A stretch of 64,000 nt of DNA from Pseudomonas prosekii (GCF_900105155.1 NZ_LT629762.1:4721501-4785500); one strand, 5' to 3'; counted from the stretch's first letter, positions 8,263 to 16,749 are shown. The notes: generated from the letters alone by a model not told the origin. Translations and numbers: made by a program.

Positions 8263-8543
8263 GAGCCACCCCTCACCCCAACCCTCTCCCCATAGGGGAG
8301 AGGGGGAAAGGGAGCAGATCTTCATCGCTTTCAAATCTTGAATTCGACTCGGACTTTCAGGTCGCAGTAAATCCTTCAAATACCTCGGTCAGCCCCCTCT
8401 ACCCCTTGGGGAGAGGGGGAAGGGAGCAGATCTTCATCGCTTTCAAATCCTGAATTCGGCTCGAACTTTCAGGTCGCAGTAAATCCATCAAACACCTCGG
8501 TCAGCCCCCTCTACCCCTTGGGGAGAGGGTTGGGGTGAGGGGT
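8263..8543. repeat. Tandem 112-bp repeat flanked by inverted termini
   Basis: Two near-identical 112-base units in direct order (AGGGAGCAGATC at 8309 and again at 8421). Each ends in a GGGG/CCCC-rich hairpin (CCCCTCTACCCCTTGGGGAG). The block is bracketed by inverted termini CCCTCACCCCAACCCTCTCC (from about 8269) and GGAGAGGGTTGGGGTGAGGG. It fills most of the 384-base gap between araH and the GntR/UTRA gene; no coding sequence was seen in it. Confidence 0.85.
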
Positions 8544-8640
8544 GGATTTACCTGACTCCCCGCAGATTGAAAGCCACCTCCTGTCACCTCTCTGAAATAT
8601 CTCTTGCTCGTCCGGCCCTGTTTCGGTTATCACCTTGTAC

Positions 8641-9354
8641 ATGATTAGACAGGTCCGATTTGACAAGAAACAACGGGTGGTCGACGAGCTTATCCGGCGC
8701 ATCGAAAGCGGCCTCATGGAGGACGGTTTCCTGTTGCCCGGCGAGCATCAATTGGCTCAAGAATTCCAGGTGAGCCGAGGCACGCTGCGTGAAGCGCTGG
8801 CCGAACTGAAACGGCGCAATTACATCGCCACGCAAAGCGGGGTCGGCTCGATCGTCACTTTCGATGGCGTGGTGCTCGATCAGCACAGCGGTTGGGCGCA
8901 AGCGCTGGCGGACAGCGGGGCGCTGGTCAACACCGAAGTGCTGCGGCTCGAAGCGGTCGATCGTCCTGACTTGCTGCCGCGCTTCGGCACCGAAAAATTC
9001 ATCACCCTCGACCGCCGGCGCCGCGCCAATGATGGCACGCTGGTGTCGCTCGAACGCTCGTTGATTCCCGCCACCGGCACCCTGGAAAGCCTGCCGCGCG
9101 TCGGCCTGATCGACAACTCACTGACCATTACCCTGGCCGCCTACGGCTACATCGGCGAACGCGGCGATCAGTGGATCGGCGCCGAACCGCTGAGCGCCGA
9201 CGACGCCGAACTGCTCGGTCGCGCGCCCGGCACAGTATTTCTCAAAGCCCTGCGCACCACGTATGACCGTCAGGGCCGGTTCATGGAACAGGTCGAAAGC
9301 TTGCTCGACCCGGTGCACTTCCGCCTGCACCTGCAATTTGGAGAATCAAAATGA
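8641..9354 (+). CDS. GntR family regulator, HutC/UTRA subfamily
   Basis: A 237-residue transcription factor. The N-terminal winged helix covers about residues 5-72 with the recognition segment FQVSRGTLREALAELKRRNY. The C-terminal UTRA domain (about residues 85-235) contains ITLDRRRRANDGTLVSLERS and ends FMEQVESLLDPVHFRLHL. E. coli YegW, which heads a similar cassette, is also GntR/UTRA. The stop overlaps the next start (ATGA), so the regulator is the first gene of the unit it probably controls. Confidence 0.85.
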   Translation: MIRQVRFDKKQRVVDELIRRIESGLMEDGFLLPGEHQLAQEFQVSRGTLREALAELKRRNYIATQSGVGSIVTFDGVVLDQHSGWAQALADSGALVNTEVLRLEAVDRPDLLPRFGTEKFITLDRRRRANDGTLVSLERSLIPATGTLESLPRVGLIDNSLTITLAAYGYIGERGDQWIGAEPLSADDAELLGRAPGTVFLKALRTTYDRQGRFMEQVESLLDPVHFRLHLQFGESK

Positions 9355-10349
9355 CTGCGCTCAATCGTGCCTTGGGCGCTTTCTATGGTTTGGCGTTGGG
9401 CGACGCCCTCGGCATGCCCACGCAATCGCTGAGCCGTGCCGAGATCCAGGCGCGGTTCGGCGAAATCACCGACCTGGAAGATGCCGGCCCCGACCAACCG
9501 ATCGCCGCCAATATGCCCAAAGGCTCGATCACCGATGACACCGAACAGGCGATCCTGGTCGGTCAGTTGCTGATCGAAGGCGAGGGCCGGATCGAACCGG
9601 CTGTGCTCGCGCAACGCCTGATCGAATGGGAGGCCGAGATGCAGGCCAAGGGCTCGCAGGATCTGCTCGGGCCTTCGACCAAACGCGCAATCGAGATGAT
9701 TCTCGCCGGCCATTCGCCGGAAGAATCCGGGCGCTACGGCACCACCAACGGCGCGGCGATGCGCATTACCCCGGTCGGCATCGCGGCGGATGTCGCCGAT
9801 CCGCAACGCTTCATTCAAGCCGTGGTACAGGCCTGCCAAGTCACGCACAACACCACGCTGGGGATTTCCAGCGCGGCGGCGGTGGCGGCGGTGGTGTCGG
9901 CCGGCGTCAACGGCATGGACCTCGGCGAGGCGTTGAACCTGGGCATGCAAATCGCCCAACAAGCGGAAAGCCACGGGCACTGGGTCGCGGGCGGCAAAAT
10001 TGCCTCGCGGATCAGTTGGGCGCGGACCATCAGCATCGACAGCGACAAAGCCTTGCTCGCCGATTTGCTCTACGACGTGATCGGCACTTCGGTGGCTTCG
10101 CAGGAATCGGTGGTGGTCTCGTTCGCGCTGGCGCAGCAAGTGGCGATCGGGGAAATGAATGCGTTTGAAGCGCTGTGCATGGCCGCCAGCCTGGGCGGCG
10201 ACACGGACACCATCGCAGCGATTCTCGGCGCCATGCTCGGGGCCTGCCTGGGTCTGGAGAGCTGGCCGGTGGCGTTGATCGACAAGGTCAAAAGCGTCAA
10301 TGGCCTGGAGCTGCAACCGTTGGTGCAGGGGCTGTTGGCCTTGCGTTGA
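9351..10349 (+). CDS. ADP-ribosylglycohydrolase family protein (YegU-like)
   Basis: A 332-residue all-helical hydrolase of the ADP-ribosyl-[dinitrogen reductase]/ARH family. The binuclear metal motifs are intact: GLALGDALGMP near residue 15, SITDDTEQA near residue 60, and LGGDTDTIAA near residue 283. The family cleaves N-glycosidic bonds of ADP-ribosylated proteins or small ribosides. Here it sits between a GntR regulator and a permease/PfkB pair, so a catabolic riboside hydrolase is more likely than a protein de-ADP-ribosylase. It overlaps the preceding stop by 4 bases. Confidence 0.85.
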   Translation: MTALNRALGAFYGLALGDALGMPTQSLSRAEIQARFGEITDLEDAGPDQPIAANMPKGSITDDTEQAILVGQLLIEGEGRIEPAVLAQRLIEWEAEMQAKGSQDLLGPSTKRAIEMILAGHSPEESGRYGTTNGAAMRITPVGIAADVADPQRFIQAVVQACQVTHNTTLGISSAAAVAAVVSAGVNGMDLGEALNLGMQIAQQAESHGHWVAGGKIASRISWARTISIDSDKALLADLLYDVIGTSVASQESVVVSFALAQQVAIGEMNAFEALCMAASLGGDTDTIAAILGAMLGACLGLESWPVALIDKVKSVNGLELQPLVQGLLALR

Positions 10350-10361
10350 CTGGGCGGGCCT

Positions 10362-10438
10362 CATCGCGAGCAAGCTCGCTCCCACACTGGATCTGCAAAC
10401 GACACAAATCCCCTGTAGGAGTGAGCCTGCTCGCGATA
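10362..10438. repeat. REP doublet
   Basis: Inverted arms TCGCGAGCAAGCTCGCTCCC and TAGGAGTGAGCCTGCTCGCG separated by about 23 bases, inside the otherwise co-directional yegU-like/permease unit. Confidence 0.8.
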
Positions 10439-10561
10439 GCCGCACCGCCTACCTGAATTTTCACCCGCAACGGAACGCACCCATTCGGCCCGGACGGCCG
10501 GGATGTCATCGCGTCTTCGAAAATGCCTACAACCACAAAAATGGCAACAGGAGCATCCTTC

Positions 10562-12028
10562 ATGAGTTCAACCAACGCCGGGCAAAGCGCCGGGCAACTG
10601 GAAACCCGCGGCATCGAACCGGTGCCCGAAAGTGAGTGCAACGGGCATCCGCTGCAACTGTTCTGGGTCTGGTTTGCCGCCAACATCTCGATTCTCGGCT
10701 TGCCGCTGGGCGCCACCCTGGTCGCGTTTCGCGGCTTGGCGATCTGGCAGGCGATCATCGTCGCGATCCTCGGCGCCGCCGGCTCGTTCACCGTGGTCGG
10801 GATCATCTCCATCGCTGGCCGACGTGGCCGCGCGCCGAGCCTGACCCTATCGCGCGCTATCTTCGGCGTGCGCGGCAACATCGGCCCGACCGTGGTTTCG
10901 CTGATGTCGCGCCTCGGTTGGGAAACCGTCAACACCACCACCGCCGCGTTCGTGTTGCTGTCGCTGTGCTCGATCCTGTTCGGCTCGCCGGTACAGGCGA
11001 AAAGCGCGCCGGTGCTGACGCTGATCTTCATCGCGATCTTCGTGTTGCTGACCTTGTCCGTCTCCGGCCTCGGCCACGCGACGCTGCTGGTGATCCAGAA
11101 GTGGGCGACTTACGTGTTCGGCGCGCTGAACATTCTGGTCGGTGGTTTTCTCTGCGCGACCATCGACTGGAGCGCGGTGTTCAACGCCACCCCGGCGCCA
11201 CTGAGCGCGATGATCATCGGCGTCGGCACCATGGCCGCCGGCACTGGCATCGGTTGGGCGAATGCTGGCGCAGACATGTCGCGCTACCAGCATAAAAGCG
11301 TCAAAGCCATGCGCCTGGTCGCTTCGGCGGCGTTCGGCGCGGGGATTCCGCTGGTGTTGCTGATCACCCTCGGCGGTTTACTGTCGGTCGGCAACAGCGA
11401 CTTGGCGCAAGCCACTGACCCGATCATCGCGATCCGCGACATGCTGCCGACCTGGATGGCCGTGCCGTACCTGATCACCGCGTTCGGCGGGTTGCTGCTG
11501 TCGAACAACCTGTCGGTGTACTCGGCCGGCCTGACCACGCTGACCCTTGGCTTGAAGGTGCCGCGCGTGTACGCGGTGGTGGTCGATATCGTCGCGATTT
11601 TCGCCGGTTCGATTTACTTCATGCTGATCGCCGACAGCTTCTACGGCCCGTTCATTACCTTCATTTCCCTGCTGGCGGTGCCGATCACCGCGTGGGTCGG
11701 GATCTTCGTCGTTGACCTGATTCACCGTCATTACTACAGCCCGACCGACTTGCTGGACGTCAGCCCGAGCAGCGCTTATTGGTATCGCGGCGGCGTCGAG
11801 TGGCGGGCGTTCGGCGCGTGGGCGGTGGCAATTGTGCTGGGTTTCAGTTTCACCACCATTGGCACCACCGCTGAAAATATCTGGTTCCGCGGCGTCCTGT
11901 CCGACTCGTGGCTGGGGCATAACGGCCTCGGCTGGGTGGTGACGTTTTTGGTCGCCGGCGGGATCTATTTTGTACTCGGCGGGGCCAGGGATCGTCGCGC
12001 TGCACTGAACGAGAATGCTCATGCCTAA
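10562..12028 (+). CDS. NCS1 family cytosine/purine permease-like transporter
   Basis: A 488-residue integral membrane protein with about 12 hydrophobic segments, of the nucleobase-cation-symport-1 (purine-cytosine permease) family. Landmarks are GHPLQLFWVWFAANISILGL at the start, SLTLSRAIFGVRG, and IGWANAGADMSRYQ in the middle. It probably imports a nucleobase or nucleoside with protons or sodium. The ATG at 10562 follows a CAGGAG site; the frame is open further upstream, but the added residues are not family-like. The stop overlaps the kinase start, indicating co-translation. Confidence 0.85.
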   Translation: MSSTNAGQSAGQLETRGIEPVPESECNGHPLQLFWVWFAANISILGLPLGATLVAFRGLAIWQAIIVAILGAAGSFTVVGIISIAGRRGRAPSLTLSRAIFGVRGNIGPTVVSLMSRLGWETVNTTTAAFVLLSLCSILFGSPVQAKSAPVLTLIFIAIFVLLTLSVSGLGHATLLVIQKWATYVFGALNILVGGFLCATIDWSAVFNATPAPLSAMIIGVGTMAAGTGIGWANAGADMSRYQHKSVKAMRLVASAAFGAGIPLVLLITLGGLLSVGNSDLAQATDPIIAIRDMLPTWMAVPYLITAFGGLLLSNNLSVYSAGLTTLTLGLKVPRVYAVVVDIVAIFAGSIYFMLIADSFYGPFITFISLLAVPITAWVGIFVVDLIHRHYYSPTDLLDVSPSSAYWYRGGVEWRAFGAWAVAIVLGFSFTTIGTTAENIWFRGVLSDSWLGHNGLGWVVTFLVAGGIYFVLGGARDRRAALNENAHA

Positions 12029-12950
12029 ACTGTTGCACACCGGCCAGGTCATCATCGATCTGGTCATGGCCGTGGATAAATTGCCCCAGGCCGGCGGCGA
12101 TGTGTTGGCGCAATCCGCCAGTTTCGAGGCCGGTGGCGGTTTTAATGTGATGGCCGCCGCGCAGCGTAATGGTTTGCCGGTGGTCTACCTCGGCCGGCAT
12201 GGCACCGGGCGTTTTGGCGATCTGGCGCGCGAGGCGATGCAGGCTGAAGGCATTCAGATCGGCATCGCCGCGAAAGCCGAGCGCGACACCGGTCTGTGCG
12301 TCGCGGTCACTGATGCGTCGGCGGAACGCAGTTTCATTTCCTACATCGGCGCCGAGGGCGAGCTGAACGCTGAGGATCTGGCCGGTGTTGCCGCCGAGGC
12401 GGGGGATTACGTGTATGTCAGCGGCTATAGCTTGCTGCACGTCGGCAAGGCGCAGGCGTTGGTCGATTGGGTGCTGAGCTTGCCGAAGGCGATCAAGGTG
12501 ATTTTTGATCCGGGCCCGCTGGTGGCTTCGCCAGATGAGCCGCTGATGAATGCGCTGCTGCCGCGCATTGATCTGTGGACCAGCAACACTGTCGAGGCCC
12601 TGCGTTTTACCGGCGCATCGGACATTGCCGAAGCATTGACGCGCCTGGCGCAGCATCTGCCGGCCGAAGTGTTGATGGTAGTGCGCGATGGGCCGCAGGG
12701 TTGCTGGATCAGTCAAAGTGGCGAACGTCAGCATGTGCCAGGGTTCAAGGTTGAAGCGGTGGACAGCAATGGCGCCGGGGATGCGCACGCCGGGGTGTTT
12801 GTCGCCGGATTGGCGCAAGGTCTGCCGGCGCTCGAAGCGGCACGCCGGGCGAATGCGGCTGCGGCGCTGGCCGTGACGCGCTGGGGGCCGGCGACGGCGC
12901 CGGGTTCGGTTGAGGTGGATGCGCTGATCCGCGAGGCGGGCGCCGACTGA
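12021..12950 (+). CDS. PfkB family carbohydrate kinase (YegV-like)
   Basis: A 309-residue ribokinase-like kinase. The N-terminal GGGFNVMAAA motif contacts substrate, and VDSNGAGDAHAGVF near residue 250 carries the catalytic Asp and the anion hole. It is expected to phosphorylate the sugar released by the adjacent glycohydrolase, or a nucleoside directly. The first codons overlap the permease stop by 8 bases. An ATG two codons earlier (12015) is an equal alternative. Confidence 0.85.
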   Translation: MPKLLHTGQVIIDLVMAVDKLPQAGGDVLAQSASFEAGGGFNVMAAAQRNGLPVVYLGRHGTGRFGDLAREAMQAEGIQIGIAAKAERDTGLCVAVTDASAERSFISYIGAEGELNAEDLAGVAAEAGDYVYVSGYSLLHVGKAQALVDWVLSLPKAIKVIFDPGPLVASPDEPLMNALLPRIDLWTSNTVEALRFTGASDIAEALTRLAQHLPAEVLMVVRDGPQGCWISQSGERQHVPGFKVEAVDSNGAGDAHAGVFVAGLAQGLPALEAARRANAAAALAVTRWGPATAPGSVEVDALIREAGAD

Positions 12951-12956
12951 GCGCAC

Positions 12957-12987
12957 GCCTTCGCGGGCAAGCCTTGCTCCTACAGGG
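12957..12987. repeat. Single REP element
   Basis: One REP arm (TCGCGGGCAAGCCTTGCTCC) after the PfkB kinase stop codon, without a partner nearby. Confidence 0.75.
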
Positions 12988-13224
12988 ATTTGCGGTGCGC
13001 GTGGGCCAGATCTGGATCGAGGCCATTTGCTATCCCGTAGGAAAATTCGCACAATACGCGCCCCCAGGATGGGGACGCGTCTGACAACCTGTCAGGCCAT
13101 TTCTTACACTCAAGGAGCGAGTCCCCGTTGCAATCCTCCCCCGTAAGCCCCCCTTTAGCCCCTAAATACCACCCCGGCAAGCCATGCATGGCCCGCCGCG
13201 TTTTTTTATGGAAGAGAAGTTTTT
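12988..13224 (+). other. Leader region upstream of the DUF3829 lipoprotein
   Basis: About 240 bases with no convincing ORF. It contains GC-rich complementary stretches (CCCCCAGGATGGGG, and the palindrome CCATGCATGG inside a GGC...GCC stem at about 13172-13197) followed by a run of seven T at about 13201. This looks like an intrinsic terminator or attenuator that ends shortly before the next start. It may be an upstream RNA or a regulated leader; I could not assign a known family. Confidence 0.3.
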
Positions 13225-14208
13225 ATGGAACAGAAAGTGAATTTCCGGATGATGTTTGCCGCGACGCTGGTCGCCGCTTCGGTGTTGCTTGCCGGTTGCG
13301 GAGATAAAAAGCCCGAAGCGACCGCCAGTGCCGAGCCTGGCCAAAGCGCCGCCGAGCAGCTGCAAATCGAAAAGTACAATCTGTACGTCGAAGTGGCTAA
13401 CAGCCTGACCACGTCGTTCTCCGAAGCGCAGGAAAACTACCTGACCGGGCAAATGCCGCTGCTGGAAGGCAAGGAAGCGCCGACGTCGATGCGAATCGAG
13501 AACGACATCTGGGTTGATCGCTCGGCGAAAAACCTCGATACCGCGCTGGCCATCGACACCCCGATTGTGGAAATCGATGCCGCTGCCAAAGACTTCTCCG
13601 CTGCGCTGAAAACCTTGTCGCCGTTGAGCCATGAGCTGAACAACTACGCCGACTCCAAGGGCTACCTGGCTGACAACGGCGACAAGGCGCGTGCGTTGAG
13701 CAAGGATTACCTGGCGGCGCTGACCGTGGTCGCGGAGAAGGAACAGGCGTTCTACAAAGGCTTGGGCGATCGTGATCAGGCACTGACCAAGGAAGCGTTC
13801 GAAAAAGCGCCGAAGGACAGCGCCGAGTACTACCGCGCCGGGATGATCTACTACGGCAAGGTCAACAGCTCCGATGCCAGCGAGTTGTTCGCCGCACCGA
13901 ACGACGCCAAGGCTCTGGAGGCTTTCGAGAAGTCCCTGGCGCAAGTGGCTGAAACCGCTGACGGCTGGAACAAGAAAATCACCGAGCAGTCGGCCAAGTC
14001 CGGCAAGAGCTGCAGCGGCGGCATGATGGAAATCAACGATTTCATCGGCCAGTCGCGTTCGCTGATCAAAGACGTCAAGGATGGCAAGTACAAGGGCGAA
14101 GAAACCCAGATGGCGCGCATGACGCATTCGACTATTCGTGATGCGGCGATGCGCTACAACGGTAAGTATTCGAAAGTGATCGACCGGTTTAATTACCCGC
14201 TGTGCTGA
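13225..14208 (+). CDS. DUF3829 (YiiG-like) lipoprotein
   Basis: A 327-residue predicted lipoprotein. The signal peptide ends in lipobox LLAGC with Cys at residue 25, followed by Gly-Asp. The mature protein is helical with a polar, alanine-rich linker, then the DUF3829 region (about residues 45-320), which includes paired segments such as KYNLYVEVANSL and IDDAAKDFSAALK-like helices. Its function is unknown. It stands alone, and its T-rich upstream region may be a leader. Confidence 0.75.
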   Translation: MEQKVNFRMMFAATLVAASVLLAGCGDKKPEATASAEPGQSAAEQLQIEKYNLYVEVANSLTTSFSEAQENYLTGQMPLLEGKEAPTSMRIENDIWVDRSAKNLDTALAIDTPIVEIDAAAKDFSAALKTLSPLSHELNNYADSKGYLADNGDKARALSKDYLAALTVVAEKEQAFYKGLGDRDQALTKEAFEKAPKDSAEYYRAGMIYYGKVNSSDASELFAAPNDAKALEAFEKSLAQVAETADGWNKKITEQSAKSGKSCSGGMMEINDFIGQSRSLIKDVKDGKYKGEETQMARMTHSTIRDAAMRYNGKYSKVIDRFNYPLC

Positions 14209-14242
14209 GGGTTAAACCTTTAGTTACGAGCTGTCAGGCCTG

Positions 14243-14338
14243 ACGCCTTCGCGGGCAAGCCTCGCTGCTACAGGGGTTGTGCGTTATGCAATCCGCATGT
14301 CGCACGATCTCTGTAGGAGCGAGGCTTGCCCGCGAAGG
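14243..14338. repeat. REP doublet
   Basis: Inverted arms GCGGGCAAGCCTCGCTGCTA and TAGGAGCGAGGCTTGCCCGC about 50 bases apart, after the DUF3829 gene. Confidence 0.85.
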
Positions 14339-14353
14339 GGCCATCAAAACCTA

Positions 14354-14384
14354 CAAAAAAATCGCAGCCCCGCGGGACTGCGAT
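14354..14384 (-). terminator. Intrinsic terminator of the 84-residue protein gene
   Basis: On the minus strand ATCGCAG-TCCCGCGGGG-CTGCGAT forms a hairpin followed directly by seven T, 16 bases beyond the stop of the gene ending at 14400. Confidence 0.8.
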
Positions 14385-14399
14385 TCTGGATCAAGCGAT

Positions 14400-14654
14400 T
14401 TAGCTGTCCAGCTTGCGCGCCGCTTCGACGCCCGCAGCACTCAACTTGATCGGCAGGTTCAGCGAATGTTCGCCGGCCTCATTGCACGTGACATGGCCGT
14501 GGTGGATCAGCCCGCGATCCTGCAGGGCGGCGAGGGCGCTGGCCACGACTTTTTCCCCCCGGTAATTGTCCAGAACCTCCTTGCCCAAACCACTTGGGTG
14601 AGCGTGCAGCAGGCGGGTCAATACTTCTTTTTCCAGGTTTTTATCAACGTTCAT
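14400..14654 (-). CDS. Small winged-helix-like hypothetical protein
   Basis: An 84-residue protein of unknown function. The order of helices in EVLTRLLHAHPSGLGKEVLDN and VASALAALQDRGLIH, followed by a short beta-like tail, resembles a compact winged-helix fold of the kind seen in small regulators. It has no signal peptide or Cys cluster. Its own terminator follows, so it is monocistronic. The DNA-binding role is only a fold impression. Confidence 0.6.
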   Translation of the reverse strand: MNVDKNLEKEVLTRLLHAHPSGLGKEVLDNYRGEKVVASALAALQDRGLIHHGHVTCNEAGEHSLNLPIKLSAAGVEAARKLDS

Positions 14655-14741
14655 GGATACCTCTTCATGGATGTGGATAGGGTGTGGCTATAAAACAGGG
14701 TGTGGATGTGAATCAAGTGTTGCGGCGCTCGCGTCGGCGAA

Positions 14742-15077
14742 CTATTTGCCCGCACCTTCCGAGCCCGAACCACCGGTGGTGGTTTTCGAGCTGGTGCCGG
14801 TGCCGGCATTATCGGATGCACCGGTCTCCGGCATGCCTGCTCCGCCCTGGCGGCCAGTGTCGTTGCCTTTCAGACGCGGGTCGGTGCCCGTGGCAGGTGG
14901 CATGCTGCTGTCAACGCCGGAGCCGTCAGTGTTCAAGCCTGGCGCAGTTTGCAGCGCAGGAGCCTTGGGTTTCTCGACCGGGTCGGTCGGGCCGGTGCCG
15001 GAAGTAGCGGTGGCGGCGAACGCGCCGGTGGACAGCAGAGCAGCGAGAGCGAGAGTAGTCAGCCTGGACATGATCAT
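14742..15077 (-). CDS. Small secreted low-complexity protein
   Basis: A 111-residue protein with a Sec signal peptide (cut after AFA, near residue 21). The mature part is rich in Gly, Ser, Thr and Pro, lacks Cys, and is probably disordered. AGGAG lies 8 bases before the start; a second Met two codons on is an alternative. I recognise no family beyond similar small exported proteins in pseudomonads. Confidence 0.6.
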   Translation of the reverse strand: MIMSRLTTLALAALLSTGAFAATATSGTGPTDPVEKPKAPALQTAPGLNTDGSGVDSSMPPATGTDPRLKGNDTGRQGGAGMPETGASDNAGTGTSSKTTTGGSGSEGAGK

Positions 15078-15187
15078 GGTGTCGTCTCCTAATTATTCGA
15101 GTCCTTACCTGATATTGGTCCGCCGCGGTTTTCGATTGGTGCCTGATGAGCGACGAACGGTAGGTTGGGCGCGCGCTGAAAACAGCC

Positions 15188-15841
15188 TCAGGCAACGCCG
15201 ATTTCTTCCTTGAACAACTCCATGAAACCCTTGAGTCGCTGGTGCCGAAGCTGCGCCAGATGTTGCCCGGTGGGCGTCTGGAAACCGTCCGCCAGGTGCA
15301 GCAGTTTTGTCTGGAAATGATCGAGGCAAAAGCGCTTGTCGTCGTAGTCCCTTGCCTTGGCCTCGGGGTCGAAGGGGTCGTACAGCGCGCTGCCCATGCG
15401 CCCGGCGGTGTAGAACGTTCTGGCCACGCCAAGCATGCCGAGTGAGTCGAGGCGGTCGGCATCCTGGACGATTTTTGCTTCGAGGGTGGTCGGCGTGATG
15501 TTGGCGGAAAAGCTGTGCGCTTCGATGGCATGGTTGACCGCGCTGACCTCGGCGGCTGGCCAATCCAGCGAGGTGAGCAGGGCGCTGGCTTTCTCCGCCG
15601 CCAGCCGGGAAGCCTGGGAGCGCAGCGGCGAATTCTTCTCGACCGCCACGCAGTCATGCAGCAACGTCGCGGCGAGCATCACCGGCAAATCCCCACCTTC
15701 CTGCGCCTGAATAAGGCGCACGTTGTGCCACACGCGCTGCAAGTGCGACAAGTCATGTGCGCCGTCCTCGCCGGGTTCCAGCGCGTGGGGCAGCAGCGTG
15801 TCGGCAAGCGATTGCAGTGGGGCGAAAGCGGTGTCAGTCAT
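15188..15841 (-). CDS. HD domain phosphohydrolase (YedJ-like)
   Basis: A 217-residue HD-superfamily metal-dependent phosphohydrolase. The motifs are the H of HDLSHLQRVW, the HD pair in LLHDCVAVEKNS, and the downstream D of VQDADRLDSLG, together the H...HD...D metal set. YPFD-like text (SALYDPFDPEAKARDY) is typical of the YedJ/YpgQ group, which acts on nucleotides. The start at 15841 has AAAGGA upstream; a longer frame to 15925 would include REP-derived sequence. Confidence 0.85.
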   Translation of the reverse strand: MTDTAFAPLQSLADTLLPHALEPGEDGAHDLSHLQRVWHNVRLIQAQEGGDLPVMLAATLLHDCVAVEKNSPLRSQASRLAAEKASALLTSLDWPAAEVSAVNHAIEAHSFSANITPTTLEAKIVQDADRLDSLGMLGVARTFYTAGRMGSALYDPFDPEAKARDYDDKRFCLDHFQTKLLHLADGFQTPTGQHLAQLRHQRLKGFMELFKEEIGVA

Positions 15842-15875
15842 GAAATCCTTTCCGGAATTGAAAGCGCATTGACAG

Positions 15876-15896
15876 CGAGCGAGCTTGCTCGCGCTG
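15876..15896. repeat. Single REP-like palindrome
   Basis: CGAGCGAGCTTGCTCGCGCT, a solitary REP core upstream of the HD hydrolase gene. Confidence 0.5.
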
Positions 15897-16053
15897 AGTC
15901 GCACAAGGCGACCGGTTTTATGCAACGTGGTATTTCACTGGCCACGGCGCTGCCCATCATACGGCTGCTGCGCAACTGACGGCAGCCAGCTCCCTCGCCA
16001 CAGCTTGATCGGCGACTTAATATGGCGTTTTCCTCTGCAGACAAGGCACGTCC

Positions 16054-16533
16054 ATGACGATCGAAATCCGCCCGGCGACCCCCAGCGATGCACCGCAAAT
16101 TCTCGGTTTCATCACTGAGCTGGCCGACTACGAACGTGCCCGCCACGAAGTCATCGCCAGCGTCGCCGACATCCAGCGCAGCCTGTTCAGCGAAGGCGCC
16201 ACCGCCCACGGGCTGATCTGCCTGCGCGATGGCATGCCAATCGGCTTCGCGGTGTTTTTCTTCAGTTACTCGACCTGGCTCGGCAGCAACTGCCTGTACC
16301 TCGAAGACCTCTACATCACCCCCGAGCAACGTGGCGGCGGCGCCGGCAAGACTCTGCTGCGCCACCTCGCAAAAATCGCCTGCGCCAATGACTGCGGGCG
16401 CTTCGAGTGGAGCGTGCTGGACTGGAACAAACCGGCGATCGAGTTCTACAAATCCCTCGGTGCGCAACCGCAGGAAGAGTGGGTGCGGTATCGGATGGAT
16501 GGCGCGGTGTTGCGCGAGTTTGCCGAGGGTTAA
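16054..16533 (+). CDS. GNAT family N-acetyltransferase (SAT-like)
   Basis: A 159-residue single-domain acetyltransferase. The acetyl-CoA loop is PEQRGGGAGKTLL (about residues 89-101). The strand before it, CLYLEDLYI, and the C-terminal WSVLDWNKPAIEFYKSLGA are the hallmarks of the diamine/thialysine N-acetyltransferase (SAT2) group. It may acetylate a polyamine or amino acid; the substrate cannot be read from sequence. It is monocistronic and lies upstream of the dgo promoter. Confidence 0.85.
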   Translation: MTIEIRPATPSDAPQILGFITELADYERARHEVIASVADIQRSLFSEGATAHGLICLRDGMPIGFAVFFFSYSTWLGSNCLYLEDLYITPEQRGGGAGKTLLRHLAKIACANDCGRFEWSVLDWNKPAIEFYKSLGAQPQEEWVRYRMDGAVLREFAEG

Positions 16534-16651
16534 TCTGCGCGAATCTACCCAAGGTTGGCGATGCACGGTTACCCAGTCGCAGCGTTCGGTCATTCCTGAG
16601 GATCTGCACATTCCTGAGGAGATACACCGCGCTGCGATTTTTTTGCCTTCG

Positions 16652-16666
16652 TCCCACTATATGGGA
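16652..16666. promoter_or_regulatory. Palindromic operator of the dgo operon
   Basis: TCCCA-CTATA-TGGGA, a perfect inverted repeat placed 14 bases before the -35 of the dgo promoter. It matches the palindrome at 3470-3486 before the SDR dehydrogenase in arms, spacer length and position. Confidence 0.7.
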
Positions 16667-16680
16667 GCGTTAATTACATA

Positions 16681-16710
16681 TTGAGATTTCATCCTTAGAG
16701 GGTTTATAGT
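16681..16710 (+). promoter_or_regulatory. Sigma-70 promoter of dgoKADT
   Basis: TTGAGA (16681-16686), 18 bases, then TATAGT (16705-16710). It is a twin of the promoter at 3500-3529. The operator just upstream could act as an activator or repressor site. Confidence 0.65.
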
Positions 16711-16749
16711 CCGGCTCACTCACTGCCAATAAACAGAACAGGTGAAGCG

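Noticed and set aside
6550..8379. A 609-codon minus-strand frame across araG and araH, and one at 24202..26085 opposite ETF-QO
   Set aside because: Both are artefacts of GC-rich codon use in the opposite strand; no motif or ribosome site supports them.
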